Shown here piece after piece: positions 1 through 6,428 of a DNA stretch of 11,128 bases. The translations under genes and the position numbers were made by a program. The stretch lies in contig JABMOR010000137.1 in the NCBI GenBank assembly GCA_013203245.1, positions 1 to 11,128 of the forward strand, written 5' to 3'. Each line of letters opens with the position of its first letter. Within the stretch, counting starts at the first letter, position 1. The stretch comes from Candidatus Nitrosopumilus sp. GTDB lineage: Archaea; Thermoproteota; Nitrososphaeria; Nitrososphaerales; Nitrosopumilaceae. A model generated the notes under the pieces. The model was not told the origin of the DNA and did not search any database. It saw only the letters and a program-made list of their open reading frames with translations.

Positions 1-75
1 GTTGTAAAAGATCCTGTTGTAAAAGATCCTGTTGTAAAAGATCCTGTTGTAAAAGATCCTGTTGTAAAAGATCCT
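1..75 (+). repeat. Five perfect tandem 15-bp repeats (GTTGTAAAAGATCCT), in frame
   Basis: Five identical 15-bp units run from the window edge to position 75, and a sixth, diverged unit (GTTATAGATAAAGTC) follows. The unit is a multiple of three and encodes VVKDP in the frame of the TPR gene. The array probably continues upstream. Identity at every base, including silent sites, indicates recent expansion or ongoing homogenisation. Confidence 0.95.
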
Positions 76-723
76 GTTATAGATAAAGTCAATGATGAAA
101 TTAAAAAACCAACTAATCTAACCGTAGAAGATATAGAATTGGGAAAATTACTTAATCAAATTCAGCTAGAATGTGATTCTAGTACATACGCTGATACTAT
201 TTCATACTATGATGGAATGGGGCCAGCGTTGTACCGACTGTGTCAATTTGATAATTCATTGATTTTTTTTAATGAATCATTAATCAAAAATCCAAACAAT
301 GTGGAAATCCTTGTAAACAAAGGTTCTGCATTGGGAAAACTGGGGTATTTTTCTGAGGCTATAGTGTATTATGATCATGCCCTTAGAATTGATCCAAATT
401 TTCTTCCTGCAAAAAATAACAAGGCAAATGCACTTGCAAATTTAGGTCATTTCGATGATGCAATTTTATTGTATGGTGAAGTCTTGGAACAAAATCCAAA
501 TTATCTGGCTGCTAGAGCAAACCTTGAGATCGTATTATCCTCAAATATTGATACCTCCACCAATTATTCTGAATTTGACTCTGAAAATATCTCTAACCAA
601 AAATCCCTAGAATCTGAAAAATTCTTTTTAGAAAATTCTGAAAAACAAAAACCAAGTAATTTTTTTGATGAAATAGGTAATCTGTTTTCCACTTTGAGTT
701 CTTTATTTGGTTTACAAAACTAA
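1..723 (+). CDS. TPR-repeat protein with VVKDP pentapeptide repeats (5' end outside window)
   Basis: The reading frame is open from the first base, so this is the C-terminal part (240 codons) of a longer protein. A TTG at 139 could serve as a start, but the open frame and repeats before it make an internal position more likely. Codons 1-25 are five copies of Val-Val-Lys-Asp-Pro, followed by a degenerate VIDKV unit. From about codon 74 to 170 there are about three tetratricopeptide repeats with typical pattern residues (ALGKLGYFSEAIVYYDHAL, ALANLGHFDDAILLYGEVL, each followed by a P-N-x-L/A turn). TPRs make helical scaffolds for protein-protein contacts. The tail (about codons 180-240) is Ser/Asn/Glu-rich and probably flexible, ending in a short hydrophobic stretch. 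No catalytic domain is visible. The cellular location cannot be judged because the N-terminus is missing. The TPR call is firm; the role is unknown. Confidence 0.85.
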   Translation, partial: VVKDPVVKDPVVKDPVVKDPVVKDPVIDKVNDEIKKPTNLTVEDIELGKLLNQIQLECDSSTYADTISYYDGMGPALYRLCQFDNSLIFFNESLIKNPNNVEILVNKGSALGKLGYFSEAIVYYDHALRIDPNFLPAKNNKANALANLGHFDDAILLYGEVLEQNPNYLAARANLEIVLSSNIDTSTNYSEFDSENISNQKSLESEKFFLENSEKQKPSNFFDEIGNLFSTLSSLFGLQN

Positions 724-756
724 TTTTCTTATATCCTACGCTTAATTTTTCAATAA

Positions 757-766
757 ACCTATAAAG
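757..766 (+). promoter_or_regulatory. Possible TATA box for the L30e-NusA-S12-S7 cluster
   Basis: ACCTATAAAG lies 33-42 nt before the L30e ATG, in the 75-bp gap after the TPR gene. An archaeal promoter here would give a leader of about 10 nt that includes the Shine-Dalgarno-like AAGGA at 788-792. A second AT-rich candidate (TTATAT, about 729-734) would give a longer leader. Read-through from upstream genes is also possible. Confidence 0.4.
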
Positions 767-798
767 CCCTGACAAGACGATCGACTTAAGGAAATCAC

Positions 799-1128
799 AT
801 GAGTAAGATACTTGAAAAATCATTAAGAGATGCTAGAAAAGAAGATAAACTAACAATGGGCACTAAACAAGTTTTAAACTCTATGAAAAATTCCAAACTG
901 ATTGTATTGTCTCAATCACTTAAGAAAGAAGTGCTTGAGCAAATTGAATCCGATGCAAAAAAAGAAAAAATACCTTTAGTAAACTTTCAAGGGACCTCAG
1001 TCGCATTAGGCAGATTATGTGGCTTACAATTTAGAATTTCGACAATTTCATTTACTTCTCTAGATGATGCAAGCATCAAATCAATTTTAAAAGATACGGT
1101 AGTTGAGGAAAAAATTGTTCAACTTTAA
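799..1128 (+). CDS. rpl30e: 50S ribosomal protein L30e (eL30)
   Basis: This 109-residue protein matches the usual length of archaeal L30e, a large-subunit protein of the L7Ae/L30e/S12e RNA-binding fold. The N-terminal half shows the family pattern: a basic helix, a GTKQVLNSMKNSKL segment that corresponds to the RNA-contacting G-x-K-x(6)-A/K-K-L region, then LIVLSQ and an acidic helix. The C-terminal part contains the GRLCG turn and the I-S-T-I-S strand typical of archaeal copies. The ATG is preceded by AAGGA at 788-792, six nt upstream, a good ribosome-binding spacing. In archaea this gene usually lies between the RNA polymerase large-subunit genes and nusA. Here nusA, S12 and S7 follow as expected, but the gene directly before it is a TPR protein. 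The identification is strong. Confidence 0.92.
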   Translation: MSKILEKSLRDARKEDKLTMGTKQVLNSMKNSKLIVLSQSLKKEVLEQIESDAKKEKIPLVNFQGTSVALGRLCGLQFRISTISFTSLDDASIKSILKDTVVEEKIVQL

Positions 1129-1151
1129 TTTTCTAATTAAAAATTCAAATA

Positions 1152-1165
1152 AGACATTTTTGTCT
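1152..1165 (+). repeat. Small inverted repeat in the rpl30e-nusA gap
   Basis: AGACA (1152-1156) and TGTCT (1161-1165) can pair around a TTTT loop. The stem is only 5 bp, so it is weak. It sits 9 nt before the likely ribosome-binding site of nusA (AAGGA, 1175-1179) and could slightly shape translation of nusA or mark an RNA end. No terminator T-tract follows. Confidence 0.35.
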
Positions 1166-1185
1166 GGAGATAAAAAGGAATTCTA

Positions 1186-1650
1186 ATGACACAATCAATC
1201 AAACTCTCAACTGATCAAATGCGAATGATGTCACTTTTCCAAAATGTTACTGGTGCAACTGCACGTGATTGTGTAGAGGATGAAAAACAAGATAGAGTAA
1301 TTTTTGTAGTTAATACTGGTAAAATGGGGCTTGCAATTGGCAAGGGCGGTGTCCATATCAAATCATTACAAAATATTGTTAAGAGGAATGTTGAATTGGT
1401 AGAATTTGATGAAGATCCTGCAAAATTCTTGTCTAATTTGCTTAATTCCAAATTAGTTTCTGAAGTAAAAATAAATACACGACCTGATGGTACAAAACAG
1501 GCAATAGTTATGGTAGACCCAAGAAAGAAAGGCATTGTAGTTGGAAGAGAAGGCAGAAATGCAGAGAAGGCCAGACTACTTGCAAAACGATATTTTGATA
1601 TTAGCAGTGTATTAATTAATAGTCCTGAACGCGCAACTATGGAGATGTAA
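1186..1650 (+). CDS. nusA: NusA-like transcription factor, two KH domains
   Basis: This 154-residue protein is the short archaeal NusA homologue. It consists of two KH RNA-binding domains and lacks the N-terminal polymerase-binding and S1 parts of bacterial NusA. The first KH signature is IGKGG at residues 51-55, followed by a helix (VHIKSLQNIV). The second is VGREG at 119-123 followed by RNAEKARLLAKRYF. Between them lies the FDEDPAKFLSNLL linker that is typical of archaeal copies. Archaeal NusA is thought to bind RNA and assist transcription termination or elongation, though its exact job is not settled. AAGGA at 1175-1179 is 6 nt before the ATG. The gene overlaps no neighbour but stops 3 nt before S12, and the pair is almost certainly co-transcribed. 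Confidence 0.92.
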   Translation: MTQSIKLSTDQMRMMSLFQNVTGATARDCVEDEKQDRVIFVVNTGKMGLAIGKGGVHIKSLQNIVKRNVELVEFDEDPAKFLSNLLNSKLVSEVKINTRPDGTKQAIVMVDPRKKGIVVGREGRNAEKARLLAKRYFDISSVLINSPERATMEM

Positions 1651-1653
1651 GAT

Positions 1654-2091
1654 ATGAGGAAATCACCACTAGGATTATTTGCCGGTAGAGTTCTTACAAC
1701 TAAAAAGAAGAAACAAAGATGGGCCATTTCAACTTACAAAAGAAGAAAATTAGGCATTGATGTAAAATCTGATCCTCTTAGAGGAGCACCACAAGCACGT
1801 GGTATTGTTTTGGAAAAAGTCGGTATTGCAGCTAAACAACCAAACTCTGCTATTAGAAAATGTGTGCGAGTTCAATTAATTAAAAATGGAAAAACTGTAA
1901 CAGCATTTTTGCCAAGAGACGGTGCTATGAATTTCATTGATGAACACGATGAAGTTCACATTCAAGGTATGGGTGCAACACAAGGTGGTGCAATGGGAGA
2001 TATTCCTGGAGTTCGATTCAAAGTTTTCAAAGTTAACGGTACATCCTTACATGAATTAGTTATTGGTAAGAAGGAGAAACCAAGGAGATAG
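1654..2091 (+). CDS. rps12: 30S ribosomal protein S12 (uS12)
   Basis: The protein has 145 residues, the archaeal/eukaryotic length for uS12, and is very basic at the N-terminus. The decoding-centre loop KQPNSAIRKC is intact at residues 61-70. The second conserved loop (FLPRDGAMNFIDEHDEV, about 85-101) and the GxGGxxGDxPGVRFKV-like segment (here GGAMGDIPGVRFKVFKV, 111-127) are present. uS12 sits at the small-subunit A site and monitors codon-anticodon pairing. The ATG is 3 nt after the nusA stop, and its Shine-Dalgarno-like GGAGATG lies inside the last nusA codons, which suggests translational coupling. The identification is essentially certain. Confidence 0.97.
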   Translation: MRKSPLGLFAGRVLTTKKKKQRWAISTYKRRKLGIDVKSDPLRGAPQARGIVLEKVGIAAKQPNSAIRKCVRVQLIKNGKTVTAFLPRDGAMNFIDEHDEVHIQGMGATQGGAMGDIPGVRFKVFKVNGTSLHELVIGKKEKPRR

Positions 2092-2093
2092 AA

Positions 2094-2693
2094 ATGGCTG
2101 AAACTAAGAACTTATTATTATTTAGAAAATGGGATTTATCTGATATCGAGGTCAAAGATCCTGGATTAAAAACTGCTATCTCTTTGAGAAAACAAATCTT
2201 ACCTTACACTTATGGCCGTTCAGCATTAAAGCGATTCAATAAAGCAGATGTTAACATTGTTGAGAGATTAATCAACAAATCAATGCACTTTGGTAAAAAA
2301 TATGCAAAGAACACTGGTAGAATGACTGGTAAGAAAACTAAATTACTCAATACTGTAAAAACTGCTTTTGATATTATCGCATTAAAAACAGGACAAAATC
2401 CTGTTGAAGTTTTAGTTAGAGCAGTAGAATTTTCTGCCCCAACTGAAGATACTACTAGAATTGTTTATGGTGGTACTACATACCATGTATCAGTAGATGT
2501 TGCTCCAATCAGAAGAGTTGACTTGGCTCTAAAGTTTATTGCAGATGCAGTAAAAGAAGCAACTTTTTCAAATCCAAAACCAATTGAAGAACATATGGCA
2601 GAACAACTTATGCTTGCAGCATCCAATGATCAAAATGCACCTTCTGTAAAGAAGAGACATGAGTTGGAACGCATCGCACAAGCATCAAGATAG
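2094..2693 (+). CDS. rps7: 30S ribosomal protein S7 (uS7)
   Basis: The 199-residue protein matches archaeal uS7, which nucleates assembly of the small-subunit head and contacts tRNA in the E site. Recognisable parts are the LINKSMHFGKK helix, the GKKTKLLNTVKTAFDII segment, TGQNPVEVLVRAVEFSAP, the beta-hairpin around YGGTTYHVSVDVAPIRRVDLAL, and the conserved basic C-terminal end KKRHELERIAQASR. The ATG follows the S12 stop by 2 nt. AAGGAGATAG within the S12 end (about 2082-2091) provides the ribosome-binding site, so S12 and S7 are translationally linked. In many archaea elongation factor genes follow. Here the cluster ends and a minus-strand tRNA gene faces it. Confidence 0.97.
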   Translation: MAETKNLLLFRKWDLSDIEVKDPGLKTAISLRKQILPYTYGRSALKRFNKADVNIVERLINKSMHFGKKYAKNTGRMTGKKTKLLNTVKTAFDIIALKTGQNPVEVLVRAVEFSAPTEDTTRIVYGGTTYHVSVDVAPIRRVDLALKFIADAVKEATFSNPKPIEEHMAEQLMLAASNDQNAPSVKKRHELERIAQASR

Positions 2694-2723
2694 AACTCTA
2701 CAAAATTATTCATATTTTATCAG

Positions 2724-2811
2724 TAGCCCGAGGCAGATTCGAACTGCCGTCCCCGCCTATCCACTCTTGAGATCCAGAGGGCAGAATCCTTGACCACTAG
2801 ACTATCGGGCT
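2724..2811 (-). tRNA. tRNA-Gln (anticodon CUG) with a 15-nt intron
   Basis: The reverse complement folds as a complete cloverleaf. The acceptor stem is AGCCCGA/UCGGGCU with discriminator A. The D stem is GUCU/GGAU with loop AGUGGUCAA. The anticodon stem is CUGCC/GGCGG, and the T stem GGCAG/CUGCC carries loop UUCGAAU. The anticodon CUG is at 2775-2777, in loop CUCUGGA. The gene is 88 nt. Removing AUCUCAAGAGUGGAU (2759-2773), between positions 37 and 38, leaves a 73-nt tRNA. Position 37/38 is the canonical archaeal intron site. The A1-U72 first pair fits archaeal tRNA-Gln. CCA is not encoded. Splicing would be by the archaeal endonuclease, but the bulge-helix-bulge is imperfect: CUCU pairs with AGAG, leaving a 3-nt bulge (GGA) on one side and 6 nt on the other. 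tRNA-Glu was considered and fits less well. Confidence 0.87.
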
Positions 2812-2821
2812 ACTTGAAGAA

Positions 2822-2839
2822 ATTCTAATGTTTTAGAAT
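2822..2839 (-). repeat. 7-bp inverted repeat between tRNA-Gln and the hypothetical gene
   Basis: ATTCTAA (2822-2828) and TTAGAAT (2833-2839) are perfect inverted copies around TGTT. The right arm overlaps the likely TATA box of the tRNA. It could be a binding site, or a weak hairpin at the 3' end of the upstream minus-strand gene. Confidence 0.4.
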
Positions 2840-2845
2840 ATATTC
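2836..2845 (-). promoter_or_regulatory. Likely TATA box of the tRNA-Gln gene
   Basis: GAATATATTC is a palindromic AT-rich block centred about 29 nt upstream of the first tRNA base (2811), the distance expected for an archaeal TATA box. Its gene-distal end is 11 bp from the stop of the upstream hypothetical gene, so the tRNA probably has its own promoter. Confidence 0.6.
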
Positions 2846-2856
2846 ATTTGTTGTAA

Positions 2857-3186
2857 TTATTTTAGTCTGACTTCGCGAATTGTAGTTGCATAATCACATA
2901 TTGCTCTTAATCGCATGTATGGAATTAATCTAAAATGAATTGAATAGATGTTCCCTTCTTTTCGCAAAATTCCTTTTTGCACTAATGATACTAATCCTCT
3001 AGAAGGAATTGTAATTACAACATTTTTTTCTTTACACACTTTTTCACGTTTTTCTTGAAATTGTTTTAATGAAAATGCTACATCGTTGATTTCTAAAATT
3101 AACGGCCAAATTATTTCAGCCCATACGAATCTTCTGTTTTCTGTGGCCGAGGCATACTTTCCTTTTTCACTCAACATTAATAACAT
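2857..3186 (-). CDS. Small hypothetical protein, possibly winged-helix-like
   Basis: I do not recognise this protein. It has about 109 residues and is basic, with one cysteine. It begins with a short hydrophobic stretch (MLLMLSEKGKY), continues through an Arg/Trp-rich segment (ENRRFVWAEIIWPLILEI) and a charged helix (LKQFQEKREKVCKEKN), and ends with RGLVSLVQKGILRKEGNIYSI. That last segment reads like the recognition helix and beta-wing of a winged-helix fold, which is inference only. Three starts are possible: TTG at 3192, ATG at 3186 and ATG at 3177. An AT-rich block TTATAA at about 3199-3204 (minus strand) lies roughly 25 nt before 3177, so a leaderless start there (106 residues) is also plausible. 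The gene diverges from the YkgJ-like gene with about 26 bp between the starts, so the two promoters must overlap. Confidence 0.6.
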   Translation of the reverse strand: MLLMLSEKGKYASATENRRFVWAEIIWPLILEINDVAFSLKQFQEKREKVCKEKNVVITIPSRGLVSLVQKGILRKEGNIYSIHFRLIPYMRLRAICDYATTIREVRLK

Positions 3187-3212
3187 CTGCAAAAGATGTT
3201 ATAACTTAATAG

Positions 3213-3917
3213 TTGTCTCAAAACGAAATTGAAGAATCATTAGATTTGTTAGAAAAGGATTGGGATGTTGATCCAATTCTTAGAAAATTTATGCTAGGTA
3301 AAATTACGGATGTCTCTGATTATGCAATTAAAGTTAAAGATGTAGTTTTTCATGTACCTTATTTGAATTCAGAAAAAAAATATATCTTGTGGAAATGCTT
3401 TTGGCCTGACTGTCACAATTGCTGTGACAGACAAGGTAGACTGCCATTAACATCTGATGATCTAATCACCATTGGCAAAGGTTTGAAATACAAAAGTACT
3501 CCTGATTTTATTAAAAATGAAACCCTCACTGTAACGTATCAGGAACCAGGACCGTCAGGACAAATGACTACAATGACTACAATTAATCTAAAAAGAAAAA
3601 CTGATGAAACAGAAGCTGATGATGGAACTCATATTTCTTGTAGATTTTTAGATGATGCGGGTGCCTGCTCTATGCATCCTGACAGGCCAGGCGTTTGCTA
3701 TCTCTATCCGTTTGCAAGTTGGTTGGAAAATGAGAAAGGAAAGGCTAGAGTTCATGCCACCTACCAATTCACTGGTGACTGCCCTGGATTTTACTTGGCA
3801 GAAAATTTAGATCAAATGAAAGATGAGCTAAAAGCATACTCTACTACAATCTATGATTACAACATGGCATCAAACAGAACAAATCGCGAAGGCTTTGGTT
3901 CTGTTAGTTTTTCTTAG
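3213..3917 (+). CDS. YkgJ-family cysteine-cluster protein (putative metal-binding)
   Basis: The 234-residue protein carries eight cysteines in the YkgJ/UPF0153 arrangement: C62, C67, C70 and C71 in CFWPDCHNCC, then C143, C152 in GACSMHPDRPGVC, C162 followed by YLYPF, and C190 in TGDCPGF. The family is annotated as a zinc- or iron-chelating domain, possibly an Fe-S protein. No reaction is established. An N-terminal acidic helix (about 1-30) precedes the domain and a polar tail follows. There is no signal peptide or membrane segment, so it is probably cytosolic. TTG at 3213 is chosen because an in-frame TAG lies directly before it and no ATG follows until residue 27. The gene shares a very short divergent promoter region with the minus-strand hypothetical gene. 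The domain call is good; the function is unknown. Confidence 0.8.
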   Translation: MSQNEIEESLDLLEKDWDVDPILRKFMLGKITDVSDYAIKVKDVVFHVPYLNSEKKYILWKCFWPDCHNCCDRQGRLPLTSDDLITIGKGLKYKSTPDFIKNETLTVTYQEPGPSGQMTTMTTINLKRKTDETEADDGTHISCRFLDDAGACSMHPDRPGVCYLYPFASWLENEKGKARVHATYQFTGDCPGFYLAENLDQMKDELKAYSTTIYDYNMASNRTNREGFGSVSFS

Positions 3918-3939
3918 TTGTTTAATTTGTAAGTAACGG

Positions 3940-3954
3940 TTAAATGCATATTTT
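3940..3954 (+). promoter_or_regulatory. TATA-like region of the metalloprotease gene
   Basis: TTAAATGCATATTTT lies 22-36 nt before the ATG at 3976, in the 58-bp gap after the YkgJ-like gene. At this distance transcription would start at or a few bases before the ATG, giving a leaderless or nearly leaderless mRNA. No Shine-Dalgarno sequence is seen. Confidence 0.5.
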
Positions 3955-3975
3955 GAGACGTAACATTAGTAAAAA

Positions 3976-5367
3976 ATGGCCCGGACTACTCTTTTAATTG
4001 GATTTGTAGCATCATTATTGTTTGTAAGTTTACTCGCATATTCACTTCCTGTATTTGCCCAAGGACAAGATAATCCTGGTAAGCCTGAAGTCATTGCAGT
4101 TTCTGGAATAGTTCCAGGAAAGAATTTACTTGTTCATATTTTGTTAGAAGTTCCACCAGGAGCTGACAAAAATCAAGCAGCAGCAGCAGCATTGTATAAT
4201 CATGGTGCACGACCATTCACTGCTGATGAATATTCTCTAACTGGTTTAGTTTGGGACCAATTTTCAGATTCTGATCCTGGAAATGATAAAGTTATTCAGA
4301 GATACAATCCACAAAATGATCCTACTGGTGGTAATGGAATTACTGCTTTACTTAACACTCATACTTCTTGGAATAATGTTGCCACATCTAGTTTCACTTT
4401 TGAATATGGTGGAGAAACCGGAAAATGCCCTTCACTAGTTCAAGAATGTAAAGGTCGACAAACCTTTGATGGAAATAATGATGTTGCATGGCTTGCATTA
4501 CGAGATGCAAACACCCTAGGTGTTACATGGTCTGGTACTGGCGGCAATGATGAGGCTGATATGGCATTGAACACTAATTTCTCTTGGGCAACTGATGGTG
4601 TGAATCATTATGATGTTGAAACTGTATTTTTGCATGAAAACGGCCATGTTACCGGATTAAGCCACTCTGAAGATATCTCTGCTATCATGTATCCCTCTTA
4701 TCAAAATGTAAATCGTGATTTACAACAAGATGACATTGATGGAATAACTTTCCTATACCCTGGCACATCTACTCCGACAAACAATTCCCCAACTGTTACA
4801 ATTTCTACTCCTGATAATTCATCATTTGATTCTATAACTGAAATCTCTTTTACAGGATCTGCAAGTGATATTGAAGATGGAGATCTTACTGCTAATTTAT
4901 CCTGGACATCTAATCTTGATGGTTCTATTGGTACTGGAGGTTCATTTTCAAATTCTCTAAGTGATGGAACTCATTCTATAACTGCACAAGTTACAGATGC
5001 TGGTGGAAAAACCGGCAGTGATTCTATTACAGTTACTGTGGGAACTCCACCAGTTACTGGGACTACAGTTGGTGTTGATTCTATAACTTATTCTGGTTCA
5101 GGTGGTAAAAATAATGATAGACATCTTACTGTAACAGTAAATGTATCTGATGATTCTGGAAATAATGTGAGTGGTGCAACTGTTTCAATTACTCTTGTAA
5201 ATGGAGCTAGTTCTTGGACTGCTACTGGAACAACTGATACTACTGGAGGCGTAGGATTTACTTTGAAAAATGCCCCATCAGGAACATACACTACAGAAGT
5301 AACTAATCTTGTTGCAAGTGGTTTAACTTGGGATGGAATAACTCCATCAAACACTTATACAAAATAA
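3976..5367 (+). CDS. Secreted matrixin-type zinc metalloprotease with Ig-like domains
   Basis: The 463-residue protein starts with a clear signal peptide: basic start, hydrophobic core about 5-22, and VFA before a likely cut after residue 28. The catalytic domain spans about 60-265. It holds the zinc site HENGHVTGLSH at 220-230 (HExxHxxGxxH, with H220, H224 and H230 as ligands and E221 as catalytic base) and the Met-turn around SAIMYPSY (M238). This pattern defines the metzincins, and the upstream ADMALN-FSWATDG segment and the downstream DDIDGITFLYPG end are matrixin-like. C151 and C158 may form a disulfide. Two beta-rich domains follow: PKD/Ig-like (about 270-355) and a carrier Ig-like domain with a V-x-G-A-T-V motif (about 360-463). 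There is no C-terminal anchor or sorting motif. A secreted or surface-associated peptidase is likely; the substrate is unknown. Confidence 0.88.
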   Translation: MARTTLLIGFVASLLFVSLLAYSLPVFAQGQDNPGKPEVIAVSGIVPGKNLLVHILLEVPPGADKNQAAAAALYNHGARPFTADEYSLTGLVWDQFSDSDPGNDKVIQRYNPQNDPTGGNGITALLNTHTSWNNVATSSFTFEYGGETGKCPSLVQECKGRQTFDGNNDVAWLALRDANTLGVTWSGTGGNDEADMALNTNFSWATDGVNHYDVETVFLHENGHVTGLSHSEDISAIMYPSYQNVNRDLQQDDIDGITFLYPGTSTPTNNSPTVTISTPDNSSFDSITEISFTGSASDIEDGDLTANLSWTSNLDGSIGTGGSFSNSLSDGTHSITAQVTDAGGKTGSDSITVTVGTPPVTGTTVGVDSITYSGSGGKNNDRHLTVTVNVSDDSGNNVSGATVSITLVNGASSWTATGTTDTTGGVGFTLKNAPSGTYTTEVTNLVASGLTWDGITPSNTYTK

Positions 5368-5368
5368 T

Positions 5369-5386
5369 CCTAAAGTTTTACTTAGG
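5369..5386. terminator. Possible bidirectional terminator hairpin between convergent genes
   Basis: CCTAA and TTAGG pair, with an inner GT/AC pair across a bulged A and a TTT loop. It lies in the 14-bp gap between the convergent metalloprotease and reductase genes and covers the reductase stop codon. The stem is short, so this is a weak candidate. Confidence 0.3.
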
Positions 5387-6395
5387 CTCTAGCAACTTTC
5401 ATCAAATCTGAAACTTTGATCTTCATTCCAAATCTGTCTTCATGCTTTTTCATGTAAATGAATATTGCAATGAAATCCGGTAATGCCTTGAGGAAACTAA
5501 AGTTTTTCTGAATCTTTGCATGCACAAAATTAAACACTTTGGCATACACTTTGTAGTGTTTCTCTACTGCTTTCTCATATGCTTTGAAATCATTCATGTT
5601 TTCTAAAAATATCTCAACGCATTGCATTGATGGAATGATTCCCTCACCTAACAATGCATACACAGTACCTATTGACTCTCCAACCCCTACAACTTTACCT
5701 GAATAGTATGGCTTGCATCTATCCGGTGTTGCAAGTCTGATTGGTCTACCTTTAGTTTTGAGAATCTTTCCTCCGTGTTTTTTTAGGAAAGCATCAGTTG
5801 CCTTGATGTGTTGTTTATTGTAATCCCCTGCTCCAATGTGTGCTAGTTTTTCCCCTAGTGGGAAATACCAAAAGTAACCTGACATTCCAGGAAATGGTTC
5901 AATGTAAAAGTCATCATATGGAACCTTGTCTTCATATTCAACTTTGTATTCGTATGTTGGTAAAAAGAAATCTTCTTTTAATTTTGGCAAGTATACTCTA
6001 TGAAATCCTGTACAGTCTACAATCAGGTCATACTCTTTTTCTAATTCTTCTAGCTTTGGTGCTTCTCCATAGATAACTTTGGAATCTTTAATGAAATCTT
6101 TGATTAATGCTAGTTTGTCATATGTACATAATCCCTTTAGTCCGATATCGAATTTTATATCGTCGTTCATTTTTACATGCATCTTTTCACCGTCATGAAT
6201 TAGAAAGTCATTAAAATCTCTGCCAGTCTTTTTACAAAATTCAGTTAGTACTGGTTTTATTGTTCCCCATGCGCAAATGGAATCATGGTTTTCTTCTCGC
6301 ATTCGCTCATATCCTGTTACCTCATGTTCTGAATTTTTCAGTCTGGCCATAAGATAAGATCCTGCTACACCCATACCCATAACTGCAATCTTCAA
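5382..6395 (-). CDS. Geranylgeranyl-reductase-like FAD oxidoreductase
   Basis: The N-terminus is a Rossmann dinucleotide-binding motif, GMGVAG at residues 7-12 (337-residue numbering), ending in an acidic residue (E30) that would bind the FAD ribose. A second conserved block, GMSGYFWYFPLGEKLAHIGAGD, is close to the Y-x-W-x-F-P motif of geranylgeranyl reductases, which lines the lipid pocket. GVGESIGTVYALLGEGIIPS corresponds to the C-terminal FAD-contact motif. Family members saturate geranylgeranyl chains of archaeal lipids or quinones. At 337 residues this one is shorter than the classic enzymes (over 400), so the exact substrate is open. An open frame extends to a GTG at 6431, but a TATA box sits at 6421-6428, about 29 nt before TTG 6395. 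TTG AAG ATT places the Rossmann strand right at the N-terminus, so TTG 6395 is preferred (leaderless). Confidence 0.78.
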   Translation of the reverse strand: MKIAVMGMGVAGSYLMARLKNSEHEVTGYERMREENHDSICAWGTIKPVLTEFCKKTGRDFNDFLIHDGEKMHVKMNDDIKFDIGLKGLCTYDKLALIKDFIKDSKVIYGEAPKLEELEKEYDLIVDCTGFHRVYLPKLKEDFFLPTYEYKVEYEDKVPYDDFYIEPFPGMSGYFWYFPLGEKLAHIGAGDYNKQHIKATDAFLKKHGGKILKTKGRPIRLATPDRCKPYYSGKVVGVGESIGTVYALLGEGIIPSMQCVEIFLENMNDFKAYEKAVEKHYKVYAKVFNFVHAKIQKNFSFLKALPDFIAIFIYMKKHEDRFGMKIKVSDLMKVARA

Positions 6396-6420
6396 GATGT
6401 TCTGCAGTTTGCCCTGACCT

Positions 6421-6428
6421 AATAAATA
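6421..6428 (-). promoter_or_regulatory. TATA box deciding the start of the reductase gene
   Basis: On the minus strand TATTTATT is centred about 29 nt before TTG 6395. It lies inside the longer open frame that begins at GTG 6431, which argues that the longer frame is not the real gene. Confidence 0.55.

Noticed and set aside
1..75. CRISPR-like direct repeats
   Set aside because: The units are contiguous with no spacers, are only 15 bp and stay in frame with the TPR gene.
593..1727. Minus-strand open frames opposite the TPR gene and opposite nusA/S12 (593-823 and 1215-1727)
   Set aside because: Both lie over well-identified plus-strand genes, and their translations show no family features.
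2724..2811. tRNA-Glu(CUC) or a long-variable-arm tRNA
   Set aside because: A UCUC can be found in the intron part, but no five-pair anticodon stem forms around it. The Gln(CUG) fold with a 15-nt intron gives a complete 73-nt cloverleaf with A1-U72.
5088..6076. Open frames 5088-5354 (minus) and 5840-6076 (plus)
   Set aside because: They are shadows of the metalloprotease and of the reductase, whose motifs are continuous across these regions.
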